Source: Setaria digitata | Lineage: Eukaryota > Nematoda > Chromadorea > Rhabditida > Setariidae | Direction: 5' to 3' | Length of the DNA stretch: 64,000 nt | Assembly (NCBI GenBank): GCA_003640385.1 | Contig: RCAB01000012.1 | Span: 186,001 to 250,000 of the forward strand | In this document: positions 23,713-38,179 of the stretch, in pieces | Layout of the letters: every line of letters begins with the position of its first letter | How positions within the stretch are numbered: position 1 is the stretch's first letter | Translations under genes and position numbers: made by a program | Notes under the pieces: generated by a model | What the model saw: the letters and a program-made list of their open reading frames with translations, nothing else | Told to the model about the DNA's origin: nothing | The model's database searches: none

Positions 23713-26700
23713 TCACAAAGTTTGACTCAGCAGCGTTTTAATGAATTCCACCGCACTAGTGAACTGAGTCCACCAATAAGCTTCTATACCAGCTATTTGA
23801 TTTGCATAAAATGCACCAATATATTGTATGTTTGATAGCAAAGCCAATGGATTTGCCTGAAAAAGTAACCCTGTTTACTGAAACCTTGCATATAAAATCT
23901 TCTTCCTCATAGATATCCACGTACTGGTCTTCGAAATCTCCAGTGTAAAAAATATATGCTATCCTATCTCTATCTTCTTGATTTCGCTGATCAGAAAGTA
24001 AGCTTTTCAACTCAATCCAAGCTGGAAAAAGGGAATTAAAAGACAAACGATCCTACTTCTATTTTTTTTATTTATCTTTATCCTCTGCACATACTACAGC
24101 AAATGGTTAAAAAATAGCCTACCTGAATAAGGACGTAAACAAGTACAGGGGTAATATCATCTGCTGAAGCAGATCCTCTTTCGGAAGCAAGAATAATGAG
24201 ATTTTCGATCGTTTCGCAGCATCTAACAATACAAGCCATCTTGTCTCGTGGTGATTTATACGCATTTATAATAGCAATTTCTGCTTGTGCTGAAGGCCAT
24301 GGACACTCTCCACGTAATCTCTGAAGCAAATAATTTTAAGAAAATTTTAATTAGCGACAGTGGCGACAAAAATGTAAAAGTGAATTGTAAATTTATTTAT
24401 ACAGTGAAAAAGACGACAAAGCAAAAGTTTAACCATTGATATGCGCAACTGAGGATGATCCGGATTGATTTCTGCTGCTAAATTCTGTACTGATTTATGG
24501 AAAACACTGAAAATGAACCTTGTAAAAATAAGATGCAAAACTGAACCTGAAACTATGAAGACTTGAATTTGTGTTCAACTAGGAAATATTTGAAATATGA
24601 AGCAATCATTTCAAACCTATCTCTACTTTGGTCAGCTTCTCCATTCGGATAGAGTGCGTAAACATAGAGCTGAGCCATTAGTGAACGTTCAACACTTTTT
24701 TTTACAAATGAAATTCTTTCTGCATTCGCGAAACGCCATATCTTCTCACGCGGCAAACGCTCATATAGTGAATTTAAGGCACGCTCCATTACATCCGTTC
24801 TTTCATCCTACAAAATTTCCAATTTTTTTTTTTTCCAGTAAATAGAATACTTACTCCTTGTGAAATAAGAATACCATTTATTTAATAATACATACCTGAG
24901 CTTTTAAAGTTTGAAACTCAGCAATGAATCTTCGGAGTTGTAAGTCGCGTTCTTCCAGATAAAAGCGAACAAGCACATCTACTAAGCATTCACCGATCAA
25001 TAATTTCTCTCTGTAATCCATCAGAATGGCATCACTCTTTCTTGCCAACTCCTTAAATACTACCAAGGTCGAAGGACTAATACCGCTACTAAGTACTAGC
25101 AATCGCTTTCGTCTTAATTACTTCGACCTTATTATATAGCTACACTTTTATTTCATGCCGTCCTTCTTAATGAGACTGGCAGGAATTGAACGGAACAATT
25201 CTCATCAATTCGTTTGTTAGATGCTTCCAATAGCTTGAAGTTGTCAACACCTATTTATCTGCGTATGTCACAAAAGTATATCACGTAGCCAAATCTAGAA
25301 GAAAGATATGGCAACCTTTGCAGACGGATGGCTAGCTTTTCTAGATTAGAGCGTAACTGAAGTAGATTGAGACGAGACTGTTGTAAATAGAGCATATATG
25401 CAGTTCGTTTCCTATGTTCTCCTTTTAGAGCTCTTAATAATTTTCTGACCCTAAAAAAATCTCGTCAAAGAAAAAGTCTTATTTTAACACAACAACTGTG
25501 CTTAAAACTATGAAAATAAAGTTATTAGTAGTACCAAAAAAGGAAGAAAATGATATTTTGAGTGCTGAACTTGATTTTAACTTCACCATTCTGGAACATA
25601 TAAAGTTTATACTCGGGACCAAAAACGCGCCACAGAAATCAATTAGTAAAGAAAATCATAAAGTTATACGAAGTTACAAATGAAGTGTATAACTTACGCT
25701 CTGTCATCAAATGTAGCTAAGCAGCGCATAACTTCACGAATTTGTGCACAAAGAGCTTTATCCTGTCCATTGATGCTTTCTGCCAATAAAATTTGAAGAA
25801 ATTCTGTCAACTGTCGTGCATCGTTCTTTCCACTGTACGAAAACAATAAAGCGCAATTAATTATGACAGAGAAAATATTAGCTAATGAATAGAATTTCAA
25901 ACTATTACCTCATTCTCATTTTAGATCTGCGCAAAACACTTTCATTCCCGACAGAAGACACTCCAGGTAATGCAGCTATTGAACTTAGTACAACACGTAA
26001 TTTACGCTTAACATCAACAAAAGCACGGCACTGAGTAAGATTATCCGGATCATAATACAATTCTAGTTCTTCAGATGGCTTCTCATTTTTTTCCTGAAAT
26101 AAAAATAATTTAAATTCATCAAAATTTAAATAAAACAAACCAAGGTTCAAACTTTAAGCGTCCACCAACTGCCACATTCTCCGGCACTACGTCTTCAGCC
26201 TCAGTAATAAAGCAGACATCAGAAATGAAAAATCCAACCAATCAGCCACTTCCATGTGCTACATTCTTCGAATCAAGTAAAGGTTACATCTTAATTTAGT
26301 GACTGTCTCACCTTCTGCTGACCATTTTCATCCAAAAACTGATTATTTCCTTGAACTGAATATAAAGGAACTGCTTTCCCTTTATATTTATCTAGGATTT
26401 CATTTGCTGTTTGCTTGTTTAAATCCGAAGAGATATTTAATTCATCAAGAGAACGACTTTCAGCAAATCGACAAATTACTGTGCCTGAAATTTATTTTGA
26501 GTTAAAAACATTATACACTAACCACTGCTGGGAACGTTATCTTTTTTCCAAAAAATCTATGTAGAAAATAGTTTACCAAAAGACCCTATAGCAGAGTCTT
26601 TTTCATTTACATTCTTTGGCGATATAATTTCATTCATTGCAGTAGCTTGAGACAATGACTGACGAAGAGAACTAACCACAGCACCTGAAACTGATACAAA

Positions 26701-29700
26701 CAACGGTTACATCGTTAAAATTTAAAAACAATACATGAGCAGATATTCTTTCTTTTCCTTTCGCCGTTTAAAAAAAAACCGAAAATTCAACTCTACAAGC
26801 TTCCTACGAAACCTTCCGTACACTCTGCTATTTTGAAAGTCAAAAGAAAAATATGTAAAGCCATCATCGCCATTAAACCAAGATCAAATTATCTGAGCAG
26901 AACACAGATTTTCATGATCCTGAGAATGCGATGCAAATACTTAAGAGTTCAGTGATAAGCTTCCGTGCGCTTGAAAACGCTAGTAATCAAAAAAAAAAGG
27001 AAATAATTGGAAAAAACCTTTTCTCATTTTCAACGATTCGCCTACTTTATGCAAACCATGAAGTATATTCATTTTTTTCCGTGTTAGCGGACTCTCGCTT
27101 CTATCAATATCATCGTTTTGAAGTCCTTCAAAAAAAAAAGAAAAAAAGTGGAATCCACTAAAAAAAAAAAAAAAAAAAAAAAAAGAAAACTAGTTAACAT
27201 CTGCTACGTAATACAATAATATGAAGCAATATGAAAAAGTCAGACGCGATAAAATGTACTGATTGAGTTATTCTAATTCAAACTGGAAATTATTTGAAAA
27301 CTTACGTAGGCGTGTATTTTGGCTACTTATTGCTATAAAACGTTGTGCTCTTGGCATCGCCCCACTACCAGCCCAGGCTGCTCTCACGGCCTCTTCATCT
27401 GTTTTGTCCTCATTATTATGCTCTGTTTTCCTCATCTAAAAATATCAATGAAATATAGCGTTCCCTCACACAACCTAAAACTTATCCTTGATTATGAATC
27501 GAAACTGAACTTCTGACTTCGAAATTAAAACAACAAATATTCCGACATAAGTTGAAACAATTCGAACATCGAATAATAAAATTAATGTTAATGTACAAAT
27601 GCCCACCATTAAATGTTCTTCAGATTCACTACATTTTTCGGATTTTTGTATGTTTGTTGAAACAACATCACTCCTTGGTGAATTTACTAAATCATCATTG
27701 GCTTGAATAACATTTGATCCTGCTTCCATATCATCATTACAGAAGGAACCTGCTGTCGCCATAACGGAAGCAGCTGGACTAGTTGGTACTAATTCACCTA
27801 CGCTATTGCGAAAAGATGGAGTGTAATCTCCAGGCAGCGATGAAAGCGCGTCATCATTAAGATCTCTGGAAAACTCAATTTGATTTTCTTCCACGATCTT
27901 CTAAGAATAAGGCAAGAAAGATTTGTTCGTTTATTATTTAACTCACATCTACTTAATAAATAACAATGTCACATATAATTAATAATGCACTAGCAACAAC
28001 TTACTTGGAAAATTCAGAGTCAACATCAGATTTCGAGTAGAAAGAACTCCCACTAGACTGACGTCTAAGACGTTCACGACCGTGACCGCTAGATGCTGAA
28101 GCTCCCAAATTTACCTGGTTCAATTCACGAAAGATAGATGTATCAGTTGATGGTGAAGGTACAGGTTTTCTGCAAATGAAAATTTTTAACTAATTTTGAC
28201 CAGTCAATGCATGCAGCTTATGCAACGTATCATCGTCTTTTTTCAGTTTTTCTTTTCTTTTTTCTTTTTTTTTGGAATTTCGAAGAATTTGTTCAATGGA
28301 AAGTACATATGAAAAATAAAATACCTCGAAACATGATGAAATGAGAAATTGTTCCCTCTAGAAGCTTCATTTTGAGTATGTCCTGCAAGTGTTGCTTGAG
28401 CTGCGCTTCCACCTGTCAGCATGCTGCTTTCACTACCCGCAGAAGGTAACACTGCTGCATTTGTACCACCACTGGCAGCTGAAATATTTGATGAATATAA
28501 TGGGAAAAGTATTGATAAGGAAATGTAGTTATTTTTTTGATTTCATATCATTACCCAATTTATCATTAACTTGTGACGGCAGCCGATGGAAGAAATAATT
28601 TTTAAAAACCCCATAAGAATGAAGAAAAAAAGTCCACCAGATGCAGCATCGGCACCAATTGGATCATCAATCATCAATAAATCGTCGTTTCTTTGAACAG
28701 GATCTGCCTCAGAATCGCTGGCTACTGCATCTACAGACCACGTGTCACTTCGGTCTTCCCCATTACCTCCTATTGCTAAAGAGGCAATAGCACTACTAGT
28801 AACAGATCGTTGTGAACTTGTCCCTGAAAAATGCCCTGAAATATGAAACTCGATATTCTTAAAGACCGACAATAATACAGTGCGCATCACATATAGAAAA
28901 TAATTATAATATTAAGACAATGATATACGATTCAAAACACACTGATTGCTCTATTTTCATTCCTTGGTTCACCAACTTCTACAACTGCGGGCAGCACAGG
29001 AGGAAGAACAGCAACCGCCGGAGTATTGCTCTCTCCCTCTTGTCTTGTGTCAAAACCGAAACCTTCCGTGTCTGATGGCAGAACATCGGTAGACCAGCTT
29101 TCACTGACAAGTGAATGTGTTTCATCGCCTGAAACACAATGCAGAAACATATAGTGAAAACATAGACCTGGAAGAATTTTTTCAAATAAAATTGAGAAAT
29201 CAAAGTGCAGTGAAGTAAAAGTAAATATTTAATTCAGTAATTTAAATAACTCATCAGCAACAGGTGTGTTTTATATTCCTCAAATCAATTTGAATATGAG
29301 CCCTTCCCAACAAATGCCAATTAAAAAAAAAAAAAAAAATTATTCCACATACGATATTTGTGACGATTCTCTCCTTGCGGAGGCAAGCAAAACTTCCCGA
29401 ATTTGTCTTCGAGGCCTTCAGTATTTTCGCGACGAACAGTTACTGGAAGATTCGGCAAATTACGTTGACGTGCATTATTATTTTCTTGCACTGAATTATT
29501 AATATGTTCTGCAACAATACAGTTTGAGTCAATTTGAAGAAAGGTATTTTATTAAAAATTTTCAATCTGTTCTAAATTAACAGGTTCTGAATCTTTTTTA
29601 TTAAGGATTAACCAGTCAGAGAAACGTATTTTCTTAAGCTTTTATGGCAAATTATTTAAGAAAGAAAAAAAAAAACTTCCAAAACATACCGCCATTTGAA

Positions 29701-30838
29701 GGTGCAGCTGATCGAGCTGAGCGCGAACCACCACGATTAGAAACTGGATCGCTGACACTTGGTGAACCACGACCGGAAACATTTGCACTGCTAGGAACAA
29801 CATCGCTGAAATTATCTGGTAAAGTTGACACATCTTCAGCATCATCATCCATACCATCAGCGTTGCCTTAAAGTGATGATTATTTCAAGAAATCTGACTG
29901 AAGTTAACAGTTCAATGATAACAGAGATGAAGGATGACATGCATTTTTACAATTCCAACATAATCTTTGCTTCACGAAATGGTTTGCTGAATCAAAATAA
30001 ATATCTATGCTATAACAACGGTAAAACTTCTGAAGTAATGTAAAATCTTTTCTTTTTTGGTAGACGAAGCAAAAACTTGATTTACCTTCGATGGAGGAGG
30101 ATAAACTTGCTGCTTCTTCATCATCGCTCCCACCATCAGTGGTGTGGTCTGAAAAAGCAGTATCATCTAGAGTAGTATCTATCACCCGTTATTTTCAGTT
30201 CATTTTTACATTTTTTTTTTCTTTTTTTAAGAAAATAAACCTATAACTAAACTGTAGCAAAATAGCTACCAATGCTTTCCGTATCGACAAATCGTGTTCG
30301 CTTTTCGGCAGAGCCATCTGATGTTTTATGTTTCCGCATTCGTTGCGGATTTCGAACTGATTCCATAAATTTTTCTTCAGAACACATCCCCAGTGGTTCC
30401 CTCCCTTCACCAAGGGGGAATACAAGCACCTGAAAAATCTATTATAAGCTGGAATAGAAAAATCGAAAAAAATTAGCTCAAATTCGAAAAAAAAGTCCTT
30501 TGATCTACATTTCGAAATCTTTATTTCACCATGGATAAATGGCGTAAATTTTCTATTTAATTAACATACATAAATACAATTAGCACCTCAACATTCCCTA
30601 CTGGATTACGAATCGTTTCAATAGGCTCTCCAGATTTGAAATGCTTGTATCGCGAACCTTTCTGATCGCCACTTTGACCTAAAAAAATTGACAGTTTTTT
30701 TTTTTTGGTTTATAAAGCGGACAAATACTATTGTAACTGTAAACAAAAAATTCTTACAAAAGTCTGATATTCTGACGTCACTGGAGAAGTGACCAAAATT
30801 CCGATCTTTTGTCTGAGTTCTCTGAAAATGCGAATACC

Positions 30839-30871
<33 letters not shown>

Positions 30872-33800
30872 AAAACCATTTAATCTCAATTCAACATCAT
30901 TAACGTTCAAATCCATTGCAAACTAAAAAGAGAAATATCTTTGCCAGTTTCATATTAATTTCCTCGATACTTGATATTCTTATAGGAAAAGGTCTTTTAA
31001 TTACTTCATGAAAATCAACAATCCCAATATTTGACACATCACTTCGTGCAAGTCTTACTGGTAATCGTCGCAATATTCCAGTTAATGTTCGTCGCAATGA
31101 TTCATCACCCAAATGACTGTTTACTGAGTATCGAGCAGCACTGATCTGCAGTAAAACCATTTCCAAAAACTCTAAAGCACTTACCATTTCTAGCATCATG
31201 CACTGGCAAAAAAAGCTAAGAAAAATCTGATATCATTTTTTTTAAGTACTATAACTAAACACGTGATAATCAGCTAATTTAAAGCCGAAAAATCTGAGCT
31301 GAAAAAAATCTCTATGGCTTACCAAAGAGTCCACTTCAGTAACAGTACCCACGAACATTCGTCGAACAAACTGCTCAACAACTTGAGGTGGTGACTCAGT
31401 ATTAACCGCACATTCTCTCTCTACTGAATCACCATGTGTTGTGAGAATATGCTGCACAACAAATGGCATCGACTGCTAAAAAAGATTGTAATGCCGAGGA
31501 AACTGAGAACAGCAGCAATAAGATTTTTTTAAAGTTGAGTCACTGTTTGCTTTCTATTCAAAGCTATCAATTATGCTCATTTTCCAGAATTATGATAAAA
31601 TATAAGGAAAAATATAAACAACAATTACTTGATCAAACTGAGAATAAAAATGAGCGATATGGGCGGAAGGTGGCTCAAACGGTGCAACAGCTAGAGTCTG
31701 TAAAATCTGTCCAACCTGCATCAAATTGAACCTATAACGTCCTATCATTAATAAGTTAAAACAGAGTAAATATTGCAAAGAAAAAATGACACATATCTAG
31801 TTGCTCATAACTGATGCTTAGTTTTCGCTCAGCTCTTTGATATCTAAGTTTATAGATAGAAAAACTCATGAAGAATAGCAATTTGTTCCCTAGTCACAGA
31901 TAAGTTCAAACATATTAAAATGATTTTCAAAAAAAAAAACAATAACTTACGAATGAATTGCACATATGTGTTTATCCCATCCTATTTCTCAAAAGTATTC
32001 TTACCTTGCAATGTATGTCACTGGAGTATCTGATATGACTCCAAGCGTTTCAGGGTTTGCAATGGCGGGACAAATGAGGTAAGTGAAAATTAAATCCGTG
32101 CAAATTAAAATTGCCTGTAATGTTTAATATGTTTAACATGGACAAACAATTAGTCCACAAATGAACAGATATCCAGAATAAGAAAAGTTGTATGAAATTT
32201 CTACCAGCTGATAATAAAATTTAGAAAATCAGTAGTACCGAAAAAAAGAACACGAGGAATACCTGCTCATGAGTGAGTTTTCTATGGTCAACTAAAACAG
32301 TGTACAATCGCCGAACAATGCAGCCCAAGCTCTGAGGAAAGCAAGATAACGCATCTGTTATAGCTGCAAAAAAATATCATTCAAATAACACTCAAATCAC
32401 TTATGGATTAACATGTACAAGAATTACCTCGAATAAACCGACTTGCAATTGACACCAATTTCGTTTCAATATATCGGCGATGAGCTGTTAATTTTTGCAA
32501 AAATGCAAGTGAATTTTCGTCTTCACCGAAACTAAAAGACAACCGTTCTTAATGAAAATTGAATTCACTACTTCATAAAAAAGTCAAGCGTTAAACAAGA
32601 AATTGCTGTTGATACCGTCTTCTTCTTTCTTCCACAGGAAAACGTATCAATGTTTTTGTTGGTTCAATATCCAAGAAAACATCATCCTGAGACAGTACGA
32701 ACATCACTGGGTCATGCAGCGCTGCTGTTAGAAATATCTAAATCAATGACACGGTCATTATAGAGGATGAGCTTTTTTGTTTCATTTCTTACAACATTTA
32801 ACAGCATAGTTGAAGCATATAAGTGACCAGAATCCTTATTCTGAAAAGAAAAGGACATCGAACCTTTGCAGAGTACATTCCTTCAGAAAATAAACGATAA
32901 AGCTGACAAAAAGAAGCATTTCCTCGGCGCAACAACAATCGTGGATCAGAATGTGAGGCCAACTGAATACTTAGCAAATTAAAAAGGGTTTCCAGTACAC
33001 GACGTTCATCTACCGGAAAAACTGCACATCCATACAGAAGGCTATAGACACATGATACGAGCTCCGTAAATGGCGAGTCATTATTCTAAAATTTCCCTTT
33101 GTTAATTCAAGATATTTTCAAGGTTATTTCCAAGAAAAAAAAAGAGGAAAAATACACACAAATCGATGTCAGTGATAAAACTTGAAATGTATGCTTTTGA
33201 TGACAGTGGTTACTTGACAGCCGTCACAACCCATATAACGATTAAATCTTTGATTAAATCTATCAAACTATCTTCTCGTAATACTAACAATTTACTGAGT
33301 AGAAATGATACCTTGACCGTCTGATCAGCAGCATGCAATATTTCAGCCACTAAATTCGGTGAATTCAACAATAAGTTCAATAATTCCGTAACACTGCCGT
33401 AATAATGTCCATCAATACGACGGTATCCATCGATAAAACATGCTGAATCGAGCTGAGAAGTCAAAAAGCAACAATTTTCCGGTCGGACATCAGGATGGGA
33501 ATTAACAAGATGTGATAAAATCGTCTGAAACTTAAATTTTTTTTAAGGAGATCAGACGCAGTGTACAGTTACTAATAAATTTTTCCAACAAAAGACACTA
33601 TACGTTAAAATACAAGGATTAAGAATCTTTACAACACCCTGCATCATTAGAAAATGACAAACATTTTAGTTTTTTCTAACACATAGTAAACTAGTTATTT
33701 AAGTATCCATTTCTAATGTTTACCTGCTCTTGCCTGCAAATCCAGGATAAATGCGCCAGTTCACTTTGAGCATTATCTACTTCTTCGTTAAGCCGCTGGA

Positions 33801-33900
33801 GAGTATCCAGCTCACTTGCCACAAGTAATTTTTCAGACCGTAATCTTTCACACAGCATTGTGAGGGTATCCAATCCTGACTGTTCCAAGCACAAATCCAT
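23713..33900 (-). CDS. rme-6: RAB-5 guanine nucleotide exchange factor RME-6 (GAPVD1 family: RasGAP-like plus VPS9)
   Basis: A complete gene of about 10 kb with many short exons. The ATG is at 33900 ([20 protein letters not shown]) and the stop is at 23713. The N-terminal RasGAP-like domain is clear: [20 protein letters not shown]; then [20 protein letters not shown] at about residue 180, in the position of the Ras-GAP finger loop; [29 protein letters not shown]; and [15 protein letters not shown]. The central part is Ser/Asp-rich with repeated motifs of the type [15 protein letters not shown] (about 29060-29110) and [17 protein letters not shown] (about 28690-28745), as in human GAPVD1. The C-terminal VPS9 domain has [35 protein letters not shown] (exon 24123-24320) and the last exon 23713-23856 ([34 protein letters not shown]). 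The VPS9 module exchanges nucleotide on RAB-5; in C. elegans RME-6 acts at clathrin-coated pits in receptor endocytosis. The last intron contains an unexplained open frame (see findings). Confidence 0.93.
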
Positions 33901-34426
33901 GTTGCCTGTTCTTCTCAATTTGAAAAATTACCATAATTAAAATAAGATATTGAAGAGGAGTTAGTTCTCAGTAATGGAAATAAGTTTATGGAACTTCGGC
34001 CACCAAAACTTATGACACTGACCAGGAACTGAATAAAAAGCACGCACAGATGACACACAAGATAAAAAGTCCAAGAAAGGGAACTTGAGAAAATTAGAAT
34101 CCTAAACCATTTTGTTTATCCAGTAATATCGTTATATGTAAAGGATATGTAATTATTTTGAAAATGTTAATAAATAGTTACTGATAATACAAAACGACCA
34201 AAACAGACAAAAAAGGTAACTAAGTTAATTTATTTCCGTTCCAAACAAATATTATTCATTACAAATAGTTTTATACATTTCACATATTTCTATTTGAAAG
34301 CTGCACAAAAAAGGAAACATACAGCTAGAAAGCGATATTACTTATGGCTTTCAACGCACCATAAAACAGTTGCATATTCACCAACAAAAATGCTAAAAGA
34401 TTATGATATACTGAAAACCTAAACAT
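33901..34426. other. Spacer between nuo-1 and rme-6
   Basis: 526 nt between the nuo-1 stop and the rme-6 start, both on the minus strand. It holds the probable nuo-1 3' UTR and the rme-6 upstream region. No gene is seen. The spacing is longer than a typical C. elegans intercistronic gap of about 100 nt but would be compatible with looser operon spacing. Confidence 0.6.
34229..34234 (-). terminator. Poly(A) signal AATAAA (minus strand)
   Basis: TTTATT on the + strand, 193 nt downstream of the nuo-1 stop in transcript direction. A reasonable 3' end for nuo-1, not proven. Confidence 0.45.
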
Positions 34427-37400
34427 TCATGCGAAATCACGAACAGCACGTTGTTGCTCCTTGCCTCCATTTTCGGCACAATAATCTGCTATGCGACGTT
34501 CAATTTCCGGTCGGAAGTGACGAATCAAACCCTACAAGATAAGGAACGAATCCCAACTAACTTCTATTCGATTACTTCCTTCATAAAATAGCTATCACAT
34601 AATTGCACTTAATTATAGCTTTTTTCCTTGATTTCGTTTTGCTTTAATCTGGTTTCCTTCTCCTACGACGTTATTAAATCCAACAAGAGTCTTAAAAACA
34701 TTATCAATAATTAACAATCAAAAAATTACCTGTACAGGCCATGCCGCCGCATCACCAAGCGCACAAATTGTATGCGCTTCAATTTGTTTACTTATTTCCC
34801 ACAAGCTATCAATTTCACTAGACTTTGCTTGGCCTTTCACAAATCGCCACATCACAGAGTTCAGCCACTTAGTTCCTTCTCGGCACGGAGTACACTGAAA
34901 GTTCTTTTTAAAAAAGTTTGGTGAAGGAAAAGTGAAACATCCGTATTTGCTTGACTTGCTGATTCAGTCTTTCTAATTCTACCTTTCATTGAATATCCCA
35001 TTAAATAACATCTTTCAAAAGCAGTTAACAAAATTATGTCTATATCTGTGTACCTGTCCACAACTTTCGTGTCGGTAGAAATGTGAAAGTCTAGCAATAC
35101 ACTTAACGATATCCACTTCCTTATTCATAACGATTACTGCAGCAGTACCCAAACCAGTTTGTGCAGCGACCAAAGCATCGTAATCCATAAGAACAGTATC
35201 GCAAACACTTTAAAAGCATCATTTTTCATATTAAAGTTATTTCAAATTTAAACTGGTGAAGAAAGTATACAATCCATACGTACACTATGAATGGAAAATT
35301 TAAGCGTTATTTTTTGTTAAAAAAAAAAAAATGCAACACTCCACAGACAGTAACAATTAGCGCATATAAAAACAACTCCTTAGGAATCATTGGGACTGAC
35401 GAGCCACCCGGAATTATAGCCATGAGATTATCCCAACCACCGATTACGCCTCCACAGTGACGTTCGATCAGTTCTTTTAGCGGGATAGACATTTCCTCTT
35501 CAACAGTGCATGGACTGACAACGTGTCCCGACACACAATAAAGCTGAAAAATTGAGCTCATTCATTAGTAATACTGATCGGAAATGATACTATAAACATT
35601 AGTCACCTTTGTTCCATGATTGCGTTCACGCCCAAATGAAGAGTACCAAGCAGCTCCACGTTTGCATATGGCAGGTGCCGAAGCAATAGTTTCGATATTG
35701 TTTACGGTTGTGGGGCAACCAAACAAACCAATGTCAGCTGGAAATGGTGGTTTCAAACGTGGCTTGCCCTGTTTGCCTTCGATAGACTCGATCAATGCCT
35801 GAAAATCTTTCGTATTTCCATAACATTTATTGCAGAAGTAAAGGATATAAAACCAAAAAAAAAAAAAAAAGTAACAGTAATTTGGAAAAAAACTTACTGT
35901 TTCTTCACCACATATATAGGCTCCAGCACCTCGGTGAACAAATACATCAAAGTCATATTCTGTGCCGCAACTGTTTTTACCAATAAATCCAGCCTGAAAA
36001 AATTAAGCCTCAATGCTGAAGCAAGAAGTCTGCATAAAAAAAAATTCTACATGTTAGTATGACTATAAACATTACGGTTCTAACTACCTGAAATATAATT
36101 TTGTGGCTGCTTGAGAAGCATCATTTCCAATACAGTGGTATAACTTATTTTGCTGATTTGTGGAAGCGAAAAAAAAAAGAAAAAAAAAAACTGATCAAAA
36201 CTGAAACCAATTTCATATTACTATGCCTTGATGCATTCATTGTAATATTTAAGTTATTAATTCACTGGTCAGTCGTAACAATAATCAAACAATATTTATA
36301 TTGCTTATATTTACACAAGAGAACTACACCTTGAATCCCAATTAGCAAGTCTTACTTTGTAAGCTTCATGTATTGCTTCCTGTAATATACAAGCTTCATT
36401 ATAGAATTCTCCTCTTATGTATATATATGCAGCACGAGCACCGATTGCATAACCAGCAATTAGCGCACCTTCGATCAATTTATGTGGATGATGACGTATC
36501 ACTTCGCGATCCTTACACGTTCCAGGCTCTCCTTCATCAGCATTTATGCACAAGTACTTCGGTCTAAAATTCTATTCTACTTTATTGTTTCTATTTCATA
36601 TTTAAAAATCCATTACCTTATTTTTTCATCCATATGGTGCAATTTTAAGAGAAAAAGGAAGAAAAATAGGTTGTAAAACAATAAAGAAGCAACCAGTGGA
36701 TAAAAAAGATGGAATAATAGCCGTGGAATTAACCTGCCGTCAAACGGACGTTTCATAAAGCTCCATTTCATCCCCGTTGGAAAACCGGCACCACCACGTC
36801 CTCTCATGCCCGATGCACTCATTTCTTTGATAATCCAATCCTGACCCTTTAATAACACCTCCTTCGTTTTGTACCAATCACCCTGGAGATATGTTTTTCC
36901 AATTATTTCTGAAACATCAAAAATATGCCTCCGAGTAAGTTTTTTAATTTAAATATTTGAAAAGTTACAAGCTTCATTGCTGATTTTAATCGAAAATCAA
37001 ATCTGCCATAGAGATTTGTAAATATGCGGTCTTCATCTTTGAGTGAACCAAACTTTGTCTTCCGTGGTTTCTTTGTCCCATCTCTAGCTGTGTCTGCTAT
37101 ACAGCGGATATTAGGAGAAACAATTCCTGGAAGATTCTAATTGAACGTTAATTTTTATGTAAATAATCTTGATATCAATTAAACTCCCATCAACAGTGTT
37201 ACAAAGATTTACTAAACAAGAGCTATGTCATACCGTAAAATACAGAGTTATATTACAACTGGAAAGTGTATTCGGAACAGCCACGTAAAGGAATACAATG
37301 TACTCGTCTCAACTCATGGCATCTAAAAGTGATTCTGAACGACTTATCAATATTCCACTTTGTTCAGAACTAATAATTCACATGAAGAAGGAAGGAAGGA

Positions 37401-37457
37401 AATACCAGTTCTGCTGACAGGTAACCTGGTAACGAAATTAGCGACCGCAAAAGCCAT
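34427..37457 (-). CDS. nuo-1: NADH:ubiquinone oxidoreductase 51 kDa subunit (complex I, NDUFV1/NUO-1)
   Basis: The peripheral-arm subunit that binds NADH and FMN and carries a 4Fe-4S cluster; it acts in the mitochondrial matrix. The start at 37457 gives [18 protein letters not shown], a basic amphipathic presequence expected for mitochondrial import. An acceptor 18 nt upstream suits trans-splicing. First exons are 37406-37457, 36969-37126 and one from 36882; downstream exons follow the family text without gaps. Key motifs: [17 protein letters not shown]; the glycine-rich [16 protein letters not shown] (nucleotide binding); [14 protein letters not shown] (FMN site); [48 protein letters not shown]. 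The cluster ligands are present in [13 protein letters not shown], with a fourth Cys in HTICALGD. It ends [13 protein letters not shown] to AVRDFA. All catalytic residues I can check are intact. It is divergent from paa-1, with about 740 nt between the starts. Confidence 0.96.
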
Positions 37458-37475
37458 CCAGGAAATGCGTCCAAC

Positions 37476-37490
37476 CTGCGAATGATAAAA
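37476..37490 (-). promoter_or_regulatory. Probable trans-splice (or 5' UTR) acceptor of nuo-1
   Basis: On the minus strand a T-rich run ending in CAG is followed by 18 nt and then the ATG at 37457. No upstream coding exon is needed, so a spliced-leader site is likely. Confidence 0.5.
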
Positions 37491-38169
37491 TAGTGCTTAC
37501 ATCCATAATGCCGAATATCAAACACTTATTGAAGGGCTTTAACCAATATTAACTACAACATGTTCCCTATCTTGGAACACTTGCTTTTTAACAGTATTTG
37601 GGGACACTATGCATTCAAGAGAAGGAAATAATGAAATGGTGTAGTGGATCAACTGATTACTTATCAATGTTCTTTTAGAGACGCGAAATAATTTTAAAAT
37701 CAACTTTTTTAAGCATAAACAACGTGTCTAAATACTAACTTATTGTGACTTAAGAAACTCAGACGAAGTAGTAACTTGTTCAAAAACAAGGAATGTTTAA
37801 AATTCCACTACGCCTATATTGGTCGAGAAAGAGAATTATCATCAGTCTACCGCAAATTCAGCTCCTGAAAACTACACAAACTGTCGTTGTGATGGAGCAG
37901 AAAACGGATGACCATACCACTCCGTATTCCATTATGACAGCAATAAGCTATACTCACGTAATGGCGAGAGTAAGCGTACTACTGACTACGTATGCTAAGG
38001 AGAAATGAGACGTACGTAATCCCCTCGGGTCACGTCAAAATTGTACTCAGTCCCTTATGGCCGAAGCCCCTTAATACCAATCTGCAACACAACAGCTAAT
38101 CGATTGTTGGATTGGGATGACGGGGTCGGAGTGGGGATGGGGGAGGGGGGCAAGTTAAGAGGTAATGAG

Positions 38170-38179
38170 TTTGTTGCAG
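38170..38179 (+). promoter_or_regulatory. Probable trans-splice acceptor of paa-1
   Basis: TTTGTTGCAG followed by 20 nt of leader and the ATG at 38200. Upstream sequence is open in frame back to about 38041 but is not family-like, which favours leader addition here. Confidence 0.55.
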
